A DNA stretch of 5,020 bases from Chitinophagaceae bacterium (GCA_003526435.1 DPWF01000253.1:3125-8144), one strand, 5' to 3'; counted from the first letter of the stretch, positions 1-5,020 are shown. The notes: generated from the letters alone by a model not told the origin. Numbers and translations are program-made.

Positions 1-23
1 TGGTTCGAATCCAGTCCTGGGCA
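1..23 (+). tRNA. tRNA gene, 3' end only (T-arm and acceptor strand)
   Basis: The window opens inside a tRNA. The T-loop TTCGAAT (4-10) is flanked by TGG (1-3) and CCA (11-13), which pair as the loop-proximal part of the T-stem. The acceptor 3' strand CCTGGGC (16-22) and discriminator A (23) follow. The next bases are CTT, so CCA is not encoded and would be added after transcription. The anticodon lies outside the window, so the identity cannot be read. An acceptor stem beginning GCCCAGG with discriminator A would suit a leucine tRNA, but that is only a guess. A terminator follows 7 bases later. Confidence 0.9.
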
Positions 24-29
24 CTTTTT

Positions 30-57
30 AGAGACGGTTTTGGCCGTCTCTTTTTTT
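30..57 (+). terminator. Intrinsic terminator of the tRNA transcript
   Basis: A perfect 8-bp stem, AGAGACGG (30-37) with CCGTCTCT (44-51), closes a 6-base loop TTTTGG. The stem runs directly into a T-tract ending at 57. This is the classic Rho-independent layout. It lies 7 bases after the tRNA 3' end and separates the tRNA unit from the kinase gene that starts at 155. Confidence 0.9.
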
Positions 58-154
58 ATCTTTCTAAAGATTGACATTGCTTGTTCACCATTCCAAAAGA
101 ACAAAAAAACAACTATCTTGATAGAGCAATCATAAGTTAGTTGTAAGAGGGGCA
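58..154 (+). promoter_or_regulatory. Presumed promoter/leader of the kinase operon, with a TTGTTC/GAACAA dyad
   Basis: These 97 bases between the tRNA terminator and the kinase start must hold the operon promoter unless there is read-through. I see no clean Bacteroidetes -33/-7 pair (TTTG / TAnnTTTG). The nearest partial -7 matches are TATCTTG at 114-120 and TAAGTTAG at 133-140, both without a well-spaced -33 box. An inverted repeat TTGTTC (81-86) and GAACAA (99-104), 12-base spacer, could be an operator. Just before the start codon is a purine run AAGAGGGG (145-152), only two bases from the ATG, so it is at best a weak ribosome binding site. Confidence 0.35.
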
Positions 155-2383
155 ATGAAAATAACCAGATACCTTTTTATTTTTCTCCTGTTAACCGGCA
201 TCAATGGGTCATCTCATGCTGCGGGTGATACTTTGCGTGTACAACTGAAATGGTGGCATCAGTTCCAGTTTGCAGGGTATTATGCTGCCGAACTCAAGGG
301 CTATTATCAACAGGAAGGATTGAATGTAAAACTTATTCCGGGAGACCCACAACACGCACCTGTTCCGGAAGTGTTATCCGGTAGGGCCGATTTTGGAATT
401 ACAGGTTCTGATTTGGTAGTGAATTATGCAAATGGCGACCCCCTTATTGCTTTAGGTGCCATTTTTCAGCATTCACCTTATACCATTCTTTCTTTGAAAG
501 AAAAAAATATCCAGGTGCCTTCTGATCTCATTGGAAAAAAATTAATGGCCTCACCGGATCAGGGTTGGACTGAATTGAAAGCCATATTCCTTAAAGAAGG
601 TATTCATCCTGATTCTTTAAAGTTGCTGTCGCACACATGGAACAATTCCGATTTGATAGATGGCAAAGCAGATGCTATTTCAGCCTATATATCGGTTGAG
701 ATCAACCAATTGCGAAAAATGGGCGTAGAGCCATCATATATGCTACCCATTAACTATGGGATTGATTTTTATGGTGATGTATTGTTTACCCGGAAAACCA
801 TGGCCGATGCCGACCCCATCACAATCAGCAAATTCAGGAAAGCAAGCTTTGAAGGATGGGAATACGCTATGTCGCACACAGCAGAAATGGCCGATTTTAT
901 TTTAACGCTTCCGGGTGTGAAAGAAAGAGGGGTTACCAAAGACGACCTTCTTGTGGAAGCCGAAGCCATGCGTAAACTGATTCTTCCCGATCTGGTTGAA
1001 ATTGGTCATATGAATGAAGGCAGGTGGCGGCATATCGCAGATGTTCATCAAAAGCTTGGCATTATTTCAAAACAACCCGATCTGACAGGTTTTTTGTATG
1101 ACGGAACAAAAAAAGTATCTTCAAAATACCTCCGAAATACGGCATATGTAGTGATTGCAATCATGCTGTTATTAATGGTCTCAGTGCTGTATGGATTTTC
1201 ATTGCGAAAAGCGGTCAAAAAAAGAACGGAAGAACTGGAGAAAGAAATTGCTCAACGTGCAAATGCGCAACGCTTACTTATTATCAGTGAGCAGCGACTA
1301 GAAATGGCTACAGTGGCCGCAGGTTTGGGTATCTGGGACTGGGACATCAAAACGGGTCAGGTATATTTTAACGACCAATGGAAAATGATGTTGGGGTATG
1401 CCCCCGAAGAATTAGCAAATAATTTTGAAACATTTGAAAAGCTCCTGCATCCGAATGAGAAAGAGCCGCTGATGAATTTGTTGTATGAACACCTGGAAGG
1501 TAAGAGTAGTGTTTATCAGGCAATGATACGCATGCGTACAAAAGATAAAAGATGGAAATGGATATTAACCATGAGTAAGGCCAGTATGCGTGATTCTGAA
1601 GGTAAAGCAATACGTTTGTCGGGTATACACCTTGATATTGATGATATCAAACAAAAAGAAATTGAATTAAAAGAACTGACGCAGGAACTCATGCACAGCA
1701 ATAATGAGTTGCAGCAGTTTGCATACATTACCTCTCATAACCTACGTGCGCCGGTAGCTAACCTGATCAGCCTGCTCGGATTATTTGATCGTATTCATCT
1801 CTCAGAAAGAAATACCGTATTCCTTGAAAAGATGGGAATCAGTGTTGAGCGTTTGCATGCAACATTGAATGATCTTAATGAAATATTATCATCAAGGATT
1901 AATAAGGCTGACAGAGATGATCACCTGGTATTTGTTGAAGAGCTCAGTAAAGTAAAAGAACTGATTTCCGAAGAAATCAGGTTGAAAGAAGTGGTCATTC
2001 AGGCCGATTTTTCCAAAGCACCTGAAATCTTTTTCTCCCGGAAAGTAGTGCATAGCATTTTATTGAACCTGCTGACGAATGCCATTAAGTATAGAAGACC
2101 TGGTGTGCCACCTGTAATTCAGATTTACACGGAAGAAGATGGCGATTATGTAATACTATATGTTAAGGATAACGGACTGGGAATTGATATGGAAAAATAT
2201 GGCAACAAAATATTTGGGCTCTATCAGCGTTTTCATGATAATAAAGACGGTAAAGGACTCGGTTTATACATTATCAAAAACCAGGTTGAAGCATTGGAAG
2301 GAAAAATTGCCGTAGAAAGTATTGTGAATAAGGGAACCATGTTTCATGTGTTCCTGAAGAAAAAAAAGAGATTATATGAGTAG
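155..2383 (+). CDS. Membrane sensor histidine kinase with periplasmic NMT1/THI5-like binding domain, PAS and HisKA/HATPase domains
   Basis: A 742-residue two-component sensor kinase. Residues 1-22 form a signal peptide or first membrane helix, with possible cleavage after SHA and no lipobox Cys. Residues about 27-300 resemble NMT1/THI5-like (ThiY/SsuA-type) substrate-binding proteins; the start KWWHQFQFAGYYAAE is characteristic, and ligands of that fold include pyrimidine thiamine precursors and sulfonates, but the ligand here is unknown. A membrane helix (about 328-349) followed by basic residues puts the rest in the cytoplasm: a helical linker (351-385), a PAS/PAC domain (about 381-500), a dimerisation helix with phosphoacceptor His528 in SHNLRAP, and an intact ATPase domain with N-box (N638, N642), G1 box DNGLGID (672-678) and G2 box GKGLGL (699-704). 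There is no receiver domain; a separate receiver gene overlaps its last 8 bases. The start gives a complete signal peptide. Domain order is secure, the ligand is not. Confidence 0.93.
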   Translation: MKITRYLFIFLLLTGINGSSHAAGDTLRVQLKWWHQFQFAGYYAAELKGYYQQEGLNVKLIPGDPQHAPVPEVLSGRADFGITGSDLVVNYANGDPLIALGAIFQHSPYTILSLKEKNIQVPSDLIGKKLMASPDQGWTELKAIFLKEGIHPDSLKLLSHTWNNSDLIDGKADAISAYISVEINQLRKMGVEPSYMLPINYGIDFYGDVLFTRKTMADADPITISKFRKASFEGWEYAMSHTAEMADFILTLPGVKERGVTKDDLLVEAEAMRKLILPDLVEIGHMNEGRWRHIADVHQKLGIISKQPDLTGFLYDGTKKVSSKYLRNTAYVVIAIMLLLMVSVLYGFSLRKAVKKRTEELEKEIAQRANAQRLLIISEQRLEMATVAAGLGIWDWDIKTGQVYFNDQWKMMLGYAPEELANNFETFEKLLHPNEKEPLMNLLYEHLEGKSSVYQAMIRMRTKDKRWKWILTMSKASMRDSEGKAIRLSGIHLDIDDIKQKEIELKELTQELMHSNNELQQFAYITSHNLRAPVANLISLLGLFDRIHLSERNTVFLEKMGISVERLHATLNDLNEILSSRINKADRDDHLVFVEELSKVKELISEEIRLKEVVIQADFSKAPEIFFSRKVVHSILLNLLTNAIKYRRPGVPPVIQIYTEEDGDYVILYVKDNGLGIDMEKYGNKIFGLYQRFHDNKDGKGLGLYIIKNQVEALEGKIAVESIVNKGTMFHVFLKKKKRLYE

Positions 2384-2780
2384 TGAGCCGTATCATATTT
2401 TGCTGGTTGATGATGATGATGTTACTAATTTCCTCAGCAGGGAAATGTTACGGTTATATATGGACTCTCCCCAAATAGATATTGCTTTAAACGGTCAGGA
2501 AGCAGTCGACTACCTGCTTGAACGATCCGGCGAGCCGAATCGCCTACCCAATCTCATCCTGCTGGATATTAATATGCCGATTATGGATGGCTGGGATTTT
2601 CTGGCAGAATTCGACAAAATAAAGCAACCGGGTTTTGAAAAAATCAATATCGTTATGTTTACCTCTTCGGTTTATTATGAAGATATCGATCGCGCCCGTA
2701 CCTATGCATCAGTAAAGAATATTTACTCCAAGCCCCTGGATGAACAGAAGATCAAAGAAATTATTGCTTCCTGTCCCTGA
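2376..2780 (+). CDS. Single-domain CheY-like response regulator, partner of the upstream kinase
   Basis: A 134-residue stand-alone receiver domain with no output domain. The acidic pocket is D12-D15 after the first strand (ILLVDDDD), the phosphoacceptor is Asp64 in LLDINMP, the switch residue is Thr96 (FTSS) and the conserved Lys119 precedes a Pro, so all catalytic positions are present. The start ATG lies inside the kinase gene, whose stop (TAG, 2381-2383) overlaps this start by 8 bases, so the two are almost certainly co-transcribed and translationally coupled. The likely role is accepting phosphate from His528 of the kinase and acting through protein-protein contact, or as an intermediate in a phosphorelay. 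Such small receivers next to PAS kinases are common in Bacteroidetes; the downstream target cannot be read here. Confidence 0.93.
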   Translation: MSSEPYHILLVDDDDVTNFLSREMLRLYMDSPQIDIALNGQEAVDYLLERSGEPNRLPNLILLDINMPIMDGWDFLAEFDKIKQPGFEKINIVMFTSSVYYEDIDRARTYASVKNIYSKPLDEQKIKEIIASCP

Positions 2781-2880
2781 TAATCATTTATACTCAAAAT
2801 TAAATTTTTTTATTATATTAATTTTTTATTTCTTATAAAATATTGATTTACAATTAATTTTATGACTTTTTATGTAAGTA
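2781..2880. other. Extremely AT-rich intergenic block (about 10% GC)
   Basis: By hand count only 10 of these 100 bases are G or C, far below the flanking genes. The stretch contains T-runs and A/T alternation but no ORF worth calling and no GC-rich hairpin. It directly follows the stop codon of the first receiver. It may be 3' untranslated DNA, an upstream element for a promoter further right, or curved DNA bound by nucleoid proteins; nothing in it decides between these. Confidence 0.6.
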
Positions 2881-3023
2881 TGCTAAACTTGGTACTTTGA
2901 AATTCGGTGTTTTACACGGCATAATTCAGTGAATAAAACAGTTGATTAGCCCCAATGCCAATGTATCTTGCACTCAGTAAATGATTCGAAAGGATTATTT
3001 CGCCGATATCCTAAAAAACCAAG
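2881..3023. other. Non-coding stretch without an identifiable gene
   Basis: GC rises back to a moderate level here. The only readable ORFs are trivial (about 9-12 codons, for example from ATG 2871 and ATG 2955). A near-promoter string TACTTTG (2893-2899) is one base short of the Bacteroidetes -7 box, and a tiny dyad GTGT-TTT-ACAC lies at 2907-2917. Because a terminator-like hairpin follows at 3024, this could be the long 3' untranslated region of the kinase-receiver mRNA or a small RNA of about 150 bases. Neither is proven. Confidence 0.3.
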
Positions 3024-3054
3024 AAAAATGTAATAACACCTTATTACATTTTTT
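3024..3054 (+). terminator. Terminator-like hairpin (A-tract/T-tract), possibly bidirectional
   Basis: A perfect 13-bp stem pairs 3024-3036 (AAAAATGTAATAA) with 3041-3053, and one further G-T wobble brings it to 3054. The loop is CACC. The 3' side ends in TTTTTT and the 5' side begins AAAAA, so it could end transcripts from either strand. The stem has only one GC pair, which makes it weaker than a standard intrinsic terminator. It lies 243 bases beyond the stop of the first receiver and is the first plausible end for the kinase-receiver operon. Confidence 0.6.
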
Positions 3055-3109
3055 CCTTCGATCCAATTTCCTTTAGTATACAGAATCCTATATTCTACTG
3101 TAAAAACCA

Positions 3110-3141
3110 AGAGAATGGGGCAATTAGTTGCCCCATTCTCT
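3110..3141. terminator. Strong 14-bp intergenic hairpin, probable terminator
   Basis: A perfect 14-bp inverted repeat pairs AGAGAATGGGGCAA (3110-3123) with 3128-3141 around a TTAG loop. On the plus strand it is followed only by ATTTAAGG, a poor T-tract. Read on the minus strand it is followed by TTGGTTTTTACAG, a better U-tract, although no minus-strand gene is visible to its right. It probably backs up the hairpin at 3024-3054 in insulating the LuxR-type gene from upstream transcription. It could also be the base of a structured RNA. Confidence 0.55.
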
Positions 3142-3408
3142 ATTTAAGGGCATTAAGGTTTATTCAATTGACAGATTGTTTTGTTGTCAGTAAAATTGAG
3201 TAACTTTCAGAGGGTGTTTGATCCTGTCGGATTCGTTTTGTCATTAAACGGGTTGTAGTGAAGTTCTTTTCTTTGATTCATCTGTTTCTCAAAATATATC
3301 TGTTCACTGGAACAATAAAGCAATAGATAATTGCGTGTATAGCATATATTAGTGGCCTGTTTTGCATAACTGATTTCTATATCAACTGACTGACTAAAGG
3401 GAACTTAA
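3142..3408 (+). promoter_or_regulatory. Presumed promoter and leader of the LuxR-type regulator, with several dyads
   Basis: This region lies after the two hairpins, so the promoter for the gene at 3409 should be here. The best candidate is TTTG (3180-3183), 17-base spacer, TAACTTTC (3201-3208), one mismatch from TAnnTTTG; it would give a leader of about 190 bases. Dyads present are TGACA/TGTCA (3169-3173 and 3185-3189) overlapping that -33 box, CGTTT/AAACG (3234-3250), TGTTC-ACTG-GAACA (3301-3314) and GCAAT-AGATA-ATTGC (3320-3334). A purine run AAAGGGA (3396-3402), six bases before the ATG, is a weak ribosome binding site. The promoter call is tentative. Confidence 0.4.
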
Positions 3409-4035
3409 ATGAGAATATTGATTGCAGACGATCATAGCCTTATACGTGAGGGATTGCGAAAGATTTTATTGGAATCACTTCCCTTCGCTGAAGTGCATGA
3501 TGTAGCTGATTCTGCTGATCTTTTTAAAAAAGCGATCAGTGAAAAATGGGATATCATTATCTCCGATATCAGTATGCCCGGGTATTCAGGAATTGAGATC
3601 CTTAAACAAATAAAAGAGCATGCGCCCAATACGCCTGTATTGATGCTTAGCATGCATACTCCTGAGCAGTACGCTGTTCGTGCCATTAAGGCCGGCGCAT
3701 CGGGTTATCTAACCAAAGAAAGTGCTCCCTATGAACTCGTGAAAGCAGTGCAGCAAATACTCAGTGGCAGAAAATATATTACAAGTGAAGTGGCAGAAGT
3801 GTTAGCGGGTTCCCTGGAGCAAAAAGACCAGCGTGCTCCGCATGAACAATTATCAGATCGTGAATTTGAAGTATTTAAGATGATTGTAATGGGTAAAAGT
3901 ATCTCTGAAATTGGTGAAATACTGTCGCTGAACGTAAATACCATCAGTACTTACAGGGCAAGGATCATGGATAAAATGAAATTGCATAACAATGCCGATC
4001 TGGTTAAATATGCCATCCAGAATAACCTGGTCTAA
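3409..4035 (+). CDS. NarL/FixJ (LuxR-type) response regulator transcription factor
   Basis: A 208-residue DNA-binding response regulator, the normal length for the NarL/FixJ family. The N-terminal receiver (about 1-120) has the acidic pair D7-D8 (IADDHS), phosphoacceptor Asp53 in ISDISMP, switch Ser81 and Lys103 in YLTKES. A linker (about 121-146) leads to a LuxR-type four-helix HTH (about 147-205) with LSDREFEVF at its start, the GKSISEIGEILSLNVNTIS recognition region and the terminal KLHNNADLVKYA helix. All key residues are intact. It should bind DNA as a dimer when phosphorylated. It sits alone, 628 bases after the first receiver and behind two hairpins, with no kinase directly attached, so its kinase could be the one upstream or one elsewhere. 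Its target genes cannot be read from the window. Confidence 0.94.
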   Translation: MRILIADDHSLIREGLRKILLESLPFAEVHDVADSADLFKKAISEKWDIIISDISMPGYSGIEILKQIKEHAPNTPVLMLSMHTPEQYAVRAIKAGASGYLTKESAPYELVKAVQQILSGRKYITSEVAEVLAGSLEQKDQRAPHEQLSDREFEVFKMIVMGKSISEIGEILSLNVNTISTYRARIMDKMKLHNNADLVKYAIQNNLV

Positions 4036-4061
4036 GCCTTTTTACAAAATACCGGACTTTG

Positions 4062-4079
4062 TGTAGTGAAAAAACTACA
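4062..4079. promoter_or_regulatory. 18-bp dyad TGTAGT-N6-ACTACA after the LuxR-type gene
   Basis: TGTAGT (4062-4067) and ACTACA (4074-4079) are perfect inverted arms around GAAAAA. It starts 26 bases after the regulator's stop codon. It lacks a T-tract on the 3' side, so it is a poor terminator. Its 18-bp symmetric shape would suit a dimeric regulator site or an mRNA 3'-end hairpin. TGTAG/CTACA arms recur at 4253-4269, and TGTAGTGAA recurs upstream of the LuxR-type gene at 3254-3262. Confidence 0.3.
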
Positions 4080-4270
4080 ATCATTTCACAGGTCGTGTTA
4101 TTGCGACTCTTCGAAACAGGATGGTTCTTTGTATTGAAATCGAGCCTTCCCCCATATTGCCGGTTGTTTGTATTAAGTTCCACTATCCTTTTTTAAAATC
4201 CATTTCTGGTTGGTGATATGCCAACATAAACGTATTTATCCTGGAAGAACCTTGTAGTTAAATGCTACAT

Positions 4271-4300
4271 GAGCTTTGTAGGGTCAACCCTGCAAAGCTC
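4271..4300 (+). terminator. Strong terminator-like hairpin just upstream of the second receiver; terminator or attenuator
   Basis: A 13-bp stem pairs 4271-4283 (GAGCTTTGTAGGG) with 4288-4300 (CCCTGCAAAGCTC), one G-T wobble, around a TCAA loop. TTTAAAATTATTATT follows, a short U-stretch. It may end the LuxR-type mRNA, whose stop codon is 235 bases upstream. However, it stands only 36 bases before the preferred ATG of the second receiver, leaving little room for a separate promoter downstream. It may therefore sit in that gene's leader. The presence of this structure also argues against translating this stretch as part of the receiver. Confidence 0.6.
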
Positions 4301-4336
4301 TTTAAAATTATTATTCTAATGATGGCATTATCCATT

Positions 4337-4741
4337 ATGGTGGACAGCGCACTGAAAATATTATTGGTTGATGATTCTGAATTTATCCTTCAGCGTATTC
4401 AACATCTGCTGGAAGGAATGAAACAGGTAAAAGAAGTACGAACAGCAACAAGCGCCGAAGAGGCTGATGAATGGATTGACTCCTTTAATCCATCACTTAT
4501 TTTCTTAGATATTAACCTGCCGGGCAAAAATGGATTACAGATGTTGAAAGAGATACGCAGTAAGACAACAATCGATCCTACCATTGTAATACTCACGAAT
4601 AATACTTTATCTGGTTACAGAACAGAATGTATGCAGGCCGGCGCAGATTATTTTTTGGATAAGGCCAAAGATTTTTCCTCTATTCCCGATATCATCCAGC
4701 AAACTTCAGAGAAACTGGTTTCCAATTCAAGGTTTAATTAG
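4337..4741 (+). CDS. Single-domain CheY-like response regulator (second stand-alone receiver)
   Basis: A stand-alone receiver of 134 residues from the chosen start. Numbering from that ATG, the acidic pocket is D12-D13 (LLVDDSEF), the phosphoacceptor is Asp58 in FLDINLPGKNG, the switch is Thr87 (ILTNN) and Lys109 sits in FLDKAKDFSS, so it should be phosphorylated normally. There is no output domain. The frame stays open back to an ATG at 4262, but those 25 extra codons would run through the 13-bp hairpin and add a hydrophobic stretch unknown in this fold, so I chose 4337; 4319 and 4322 are also possible. No clear Shine-Dalgarno precedes any of them. It converges on the LytTR gene, with 16 bases between the two stops. 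Its partner kinase is not identifiable; co-transcription with the LuxR-type gene is possible only by read-through of the hairpin. Confidence 0.88.
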   Translation: MVDSALKILLVDDSEFILQRIQHLLEGMKQVKEVRTATSAEEADEWIDSFNPSLIFLDINLPGKNGLQMLKEIRSKTTIDPTIVILTNNTLSGYRTECMQAGADYFLDKAKDFSSIPDIIQQTSEKLVSNSRFN

Positions 4742-4757
4742 TTCAGGAAGGATATTC

Positions 4758-5020
4758 TTAGATGCCCAAAGCAGTTTTTAAACGGGTGTATCCCGATTTA
4801 CTTACAGGTAATCTTACACCAATGCTCAGTATGGCAAGATGCCCGTCTTTTTCATAAGGGTCGATCCTGCTGATGAGATGCACGTTTACCATGTATGACC
4901 TGTGTATGCGTATGAAATGAGCAGCATCCATTTTTTGTTCAAAGAATTGCATGGTTTTGTTTTTCAGAAAAACGCCTTCAGCCGTGTGTATTTTTACATA
5001 ATCATCTGCCGCCTCAAAAT
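4758..5020 (-). CDS. LytTR-domain DNA-binding regulator, C-terminal part (gene continues beyond the window)
   Basis: The minus strand encodes the last 86 residues of a LytTR (AlgR/AgrA/LytR-type) protein, ending at TAA (4758-4760). The frame remains open to the window edge, reading FEAADDYVKIHTAEG and then the hallmark FIRIHRSYMVNVHLISRI, and closing with LPVSKSGYTRLKTALGI. These are the beta-strand and loop elements of the LytTR fold that contact DNA. An internal Met at 4952 could be taken as a start, but the domain clearly begins upstream, so the gene is partial here and not a 64-residue protein. In Bacteroidetes this domain usually follows a receiver and pairs with a LytS/YehU-type kinase; the missing N-terminus prevents confirming that. 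It is transcribed towards the second receiver. Confidence 0.92.
   Translation of the reverse strand, partial: FEAADDYVKIHTAEGVFLKNKTMQFFEQKMDAAHFIRIHRSYMVNVHLISRIDPYEKDGHLAILSIGVRLPVSKSGYTRLKTALGI

Noticed and set aside
1..154. Integrated element or attachment site at the tRNA 3' end
   Set aside because: No integrase, and I saw no second copy of the tRNA 3' end in the window; the tRNA is followed by its own terminator as in an ordinary locus.
769..969. Minus-strand ORF inside the kinase gene
   Set aside because: It lies wholly opposite a well-supported coding region, with no recognisable domain; the same holds for minus-strand frames at 1368-1728, 3432-3944 and 4399-4596.
2893..2899. TACTTTG as a Bacteroidetes -7 promoter box
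   Set aside because: It is one base short of TAnnTTTG and has no convincing -33 element at the right distance; kept only as a weak hint for a possible small RNA.
2871..2984. Tiny ORFs in the gap after the first receiver
   Set aside because: They are only about 9-12 codons, without a convincing ribosome binding site or recognisable peptide.
4209..4225. Dyad GTTGG-N7-CCAAC in the gap before the second receiver
   Set aside because: Five-base arms that do not extend and recur nowhere I could see; expected by chance at this length.
4742..4757. A shared terminator between the convergent receiver and LytTR genes
   Set aside because: The 16 bases hold no stable hairpin or T-tract; ends of these transcripts probably lie within the opposing gene.
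4758..4952. A complete 64-residue minus-strand protein starting at the Met at 4952
   Set aside because: The frame stays open to the window edge and the upstream codons encode conserved LytTR sequence (FEAADDYVKIHTAEG), so the Met is internal and the gene is partial.

Overview
The window looks like a chromosomal segment from a Bacteroidetes (Bacteroidota) bacterium, possibly a Chitinophaga-like lineage. The basis is the SHNLRAP-type H-box of the kinase, the style of the stand-alone receivers and the LytTR regulator, AT-rich intergenic DNA, weak or absent Shine-Dalgarno sequences and a tRNA without an encoded CCA. This is inference from sequence style, not a database match.

Layout: the 3' end of a tRNA gene (1-23) with a clear intrinsic terminator (30-57); a short leader; a 742-residue membrane sensor histidine kinase with a periplasmic NMT1/THI5-like substrate-binding domain (155-2383); overlapping it by 8 bases, a single-domain CheY-like receiver (2376-2780); a 628-base non-coding gap that starts with a 100-base block of about 10% GC and holds two strong hairpins (3024-3054 and 3110-3141); a NarL/FixJ/LuxR-type response regulator (3409-4035); a 226-base gap followed by a strong hairpin just before the next gene; a second single-domain receiver (start most likely 4337, end 4741); and, convergent on the minus strand, the C-terminal end of a LytTR DNA-binding regulator that runs off the window (4758-5020).

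The coding content is entirely signal transduction. The kinase and first receiver form a translationally overlapping pair: the kinase probably senses a small periplasmic ligand, autophosphorylates on His528 and passes phosphate to Asp64 of the receiver. The LuxR-type regulator, the second receiver and the LytTR protein have no kinase of their own in view. They may be served by this kinase or by kinases elsewhere; the sequence cannot decide.

The genes are recognisable families. The less ordinary points are the fusion of a transporter-type binding domain to a kinase, an A8 homopolymer exactly where a slip would fuse kinase to receiver, a terminator-like hairpin with possible alternative pairing in the leader of the second receiver, and several dyad symmetries in the intergenic regions. 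I found no mobile element, CRISPR array or evident new defence system.
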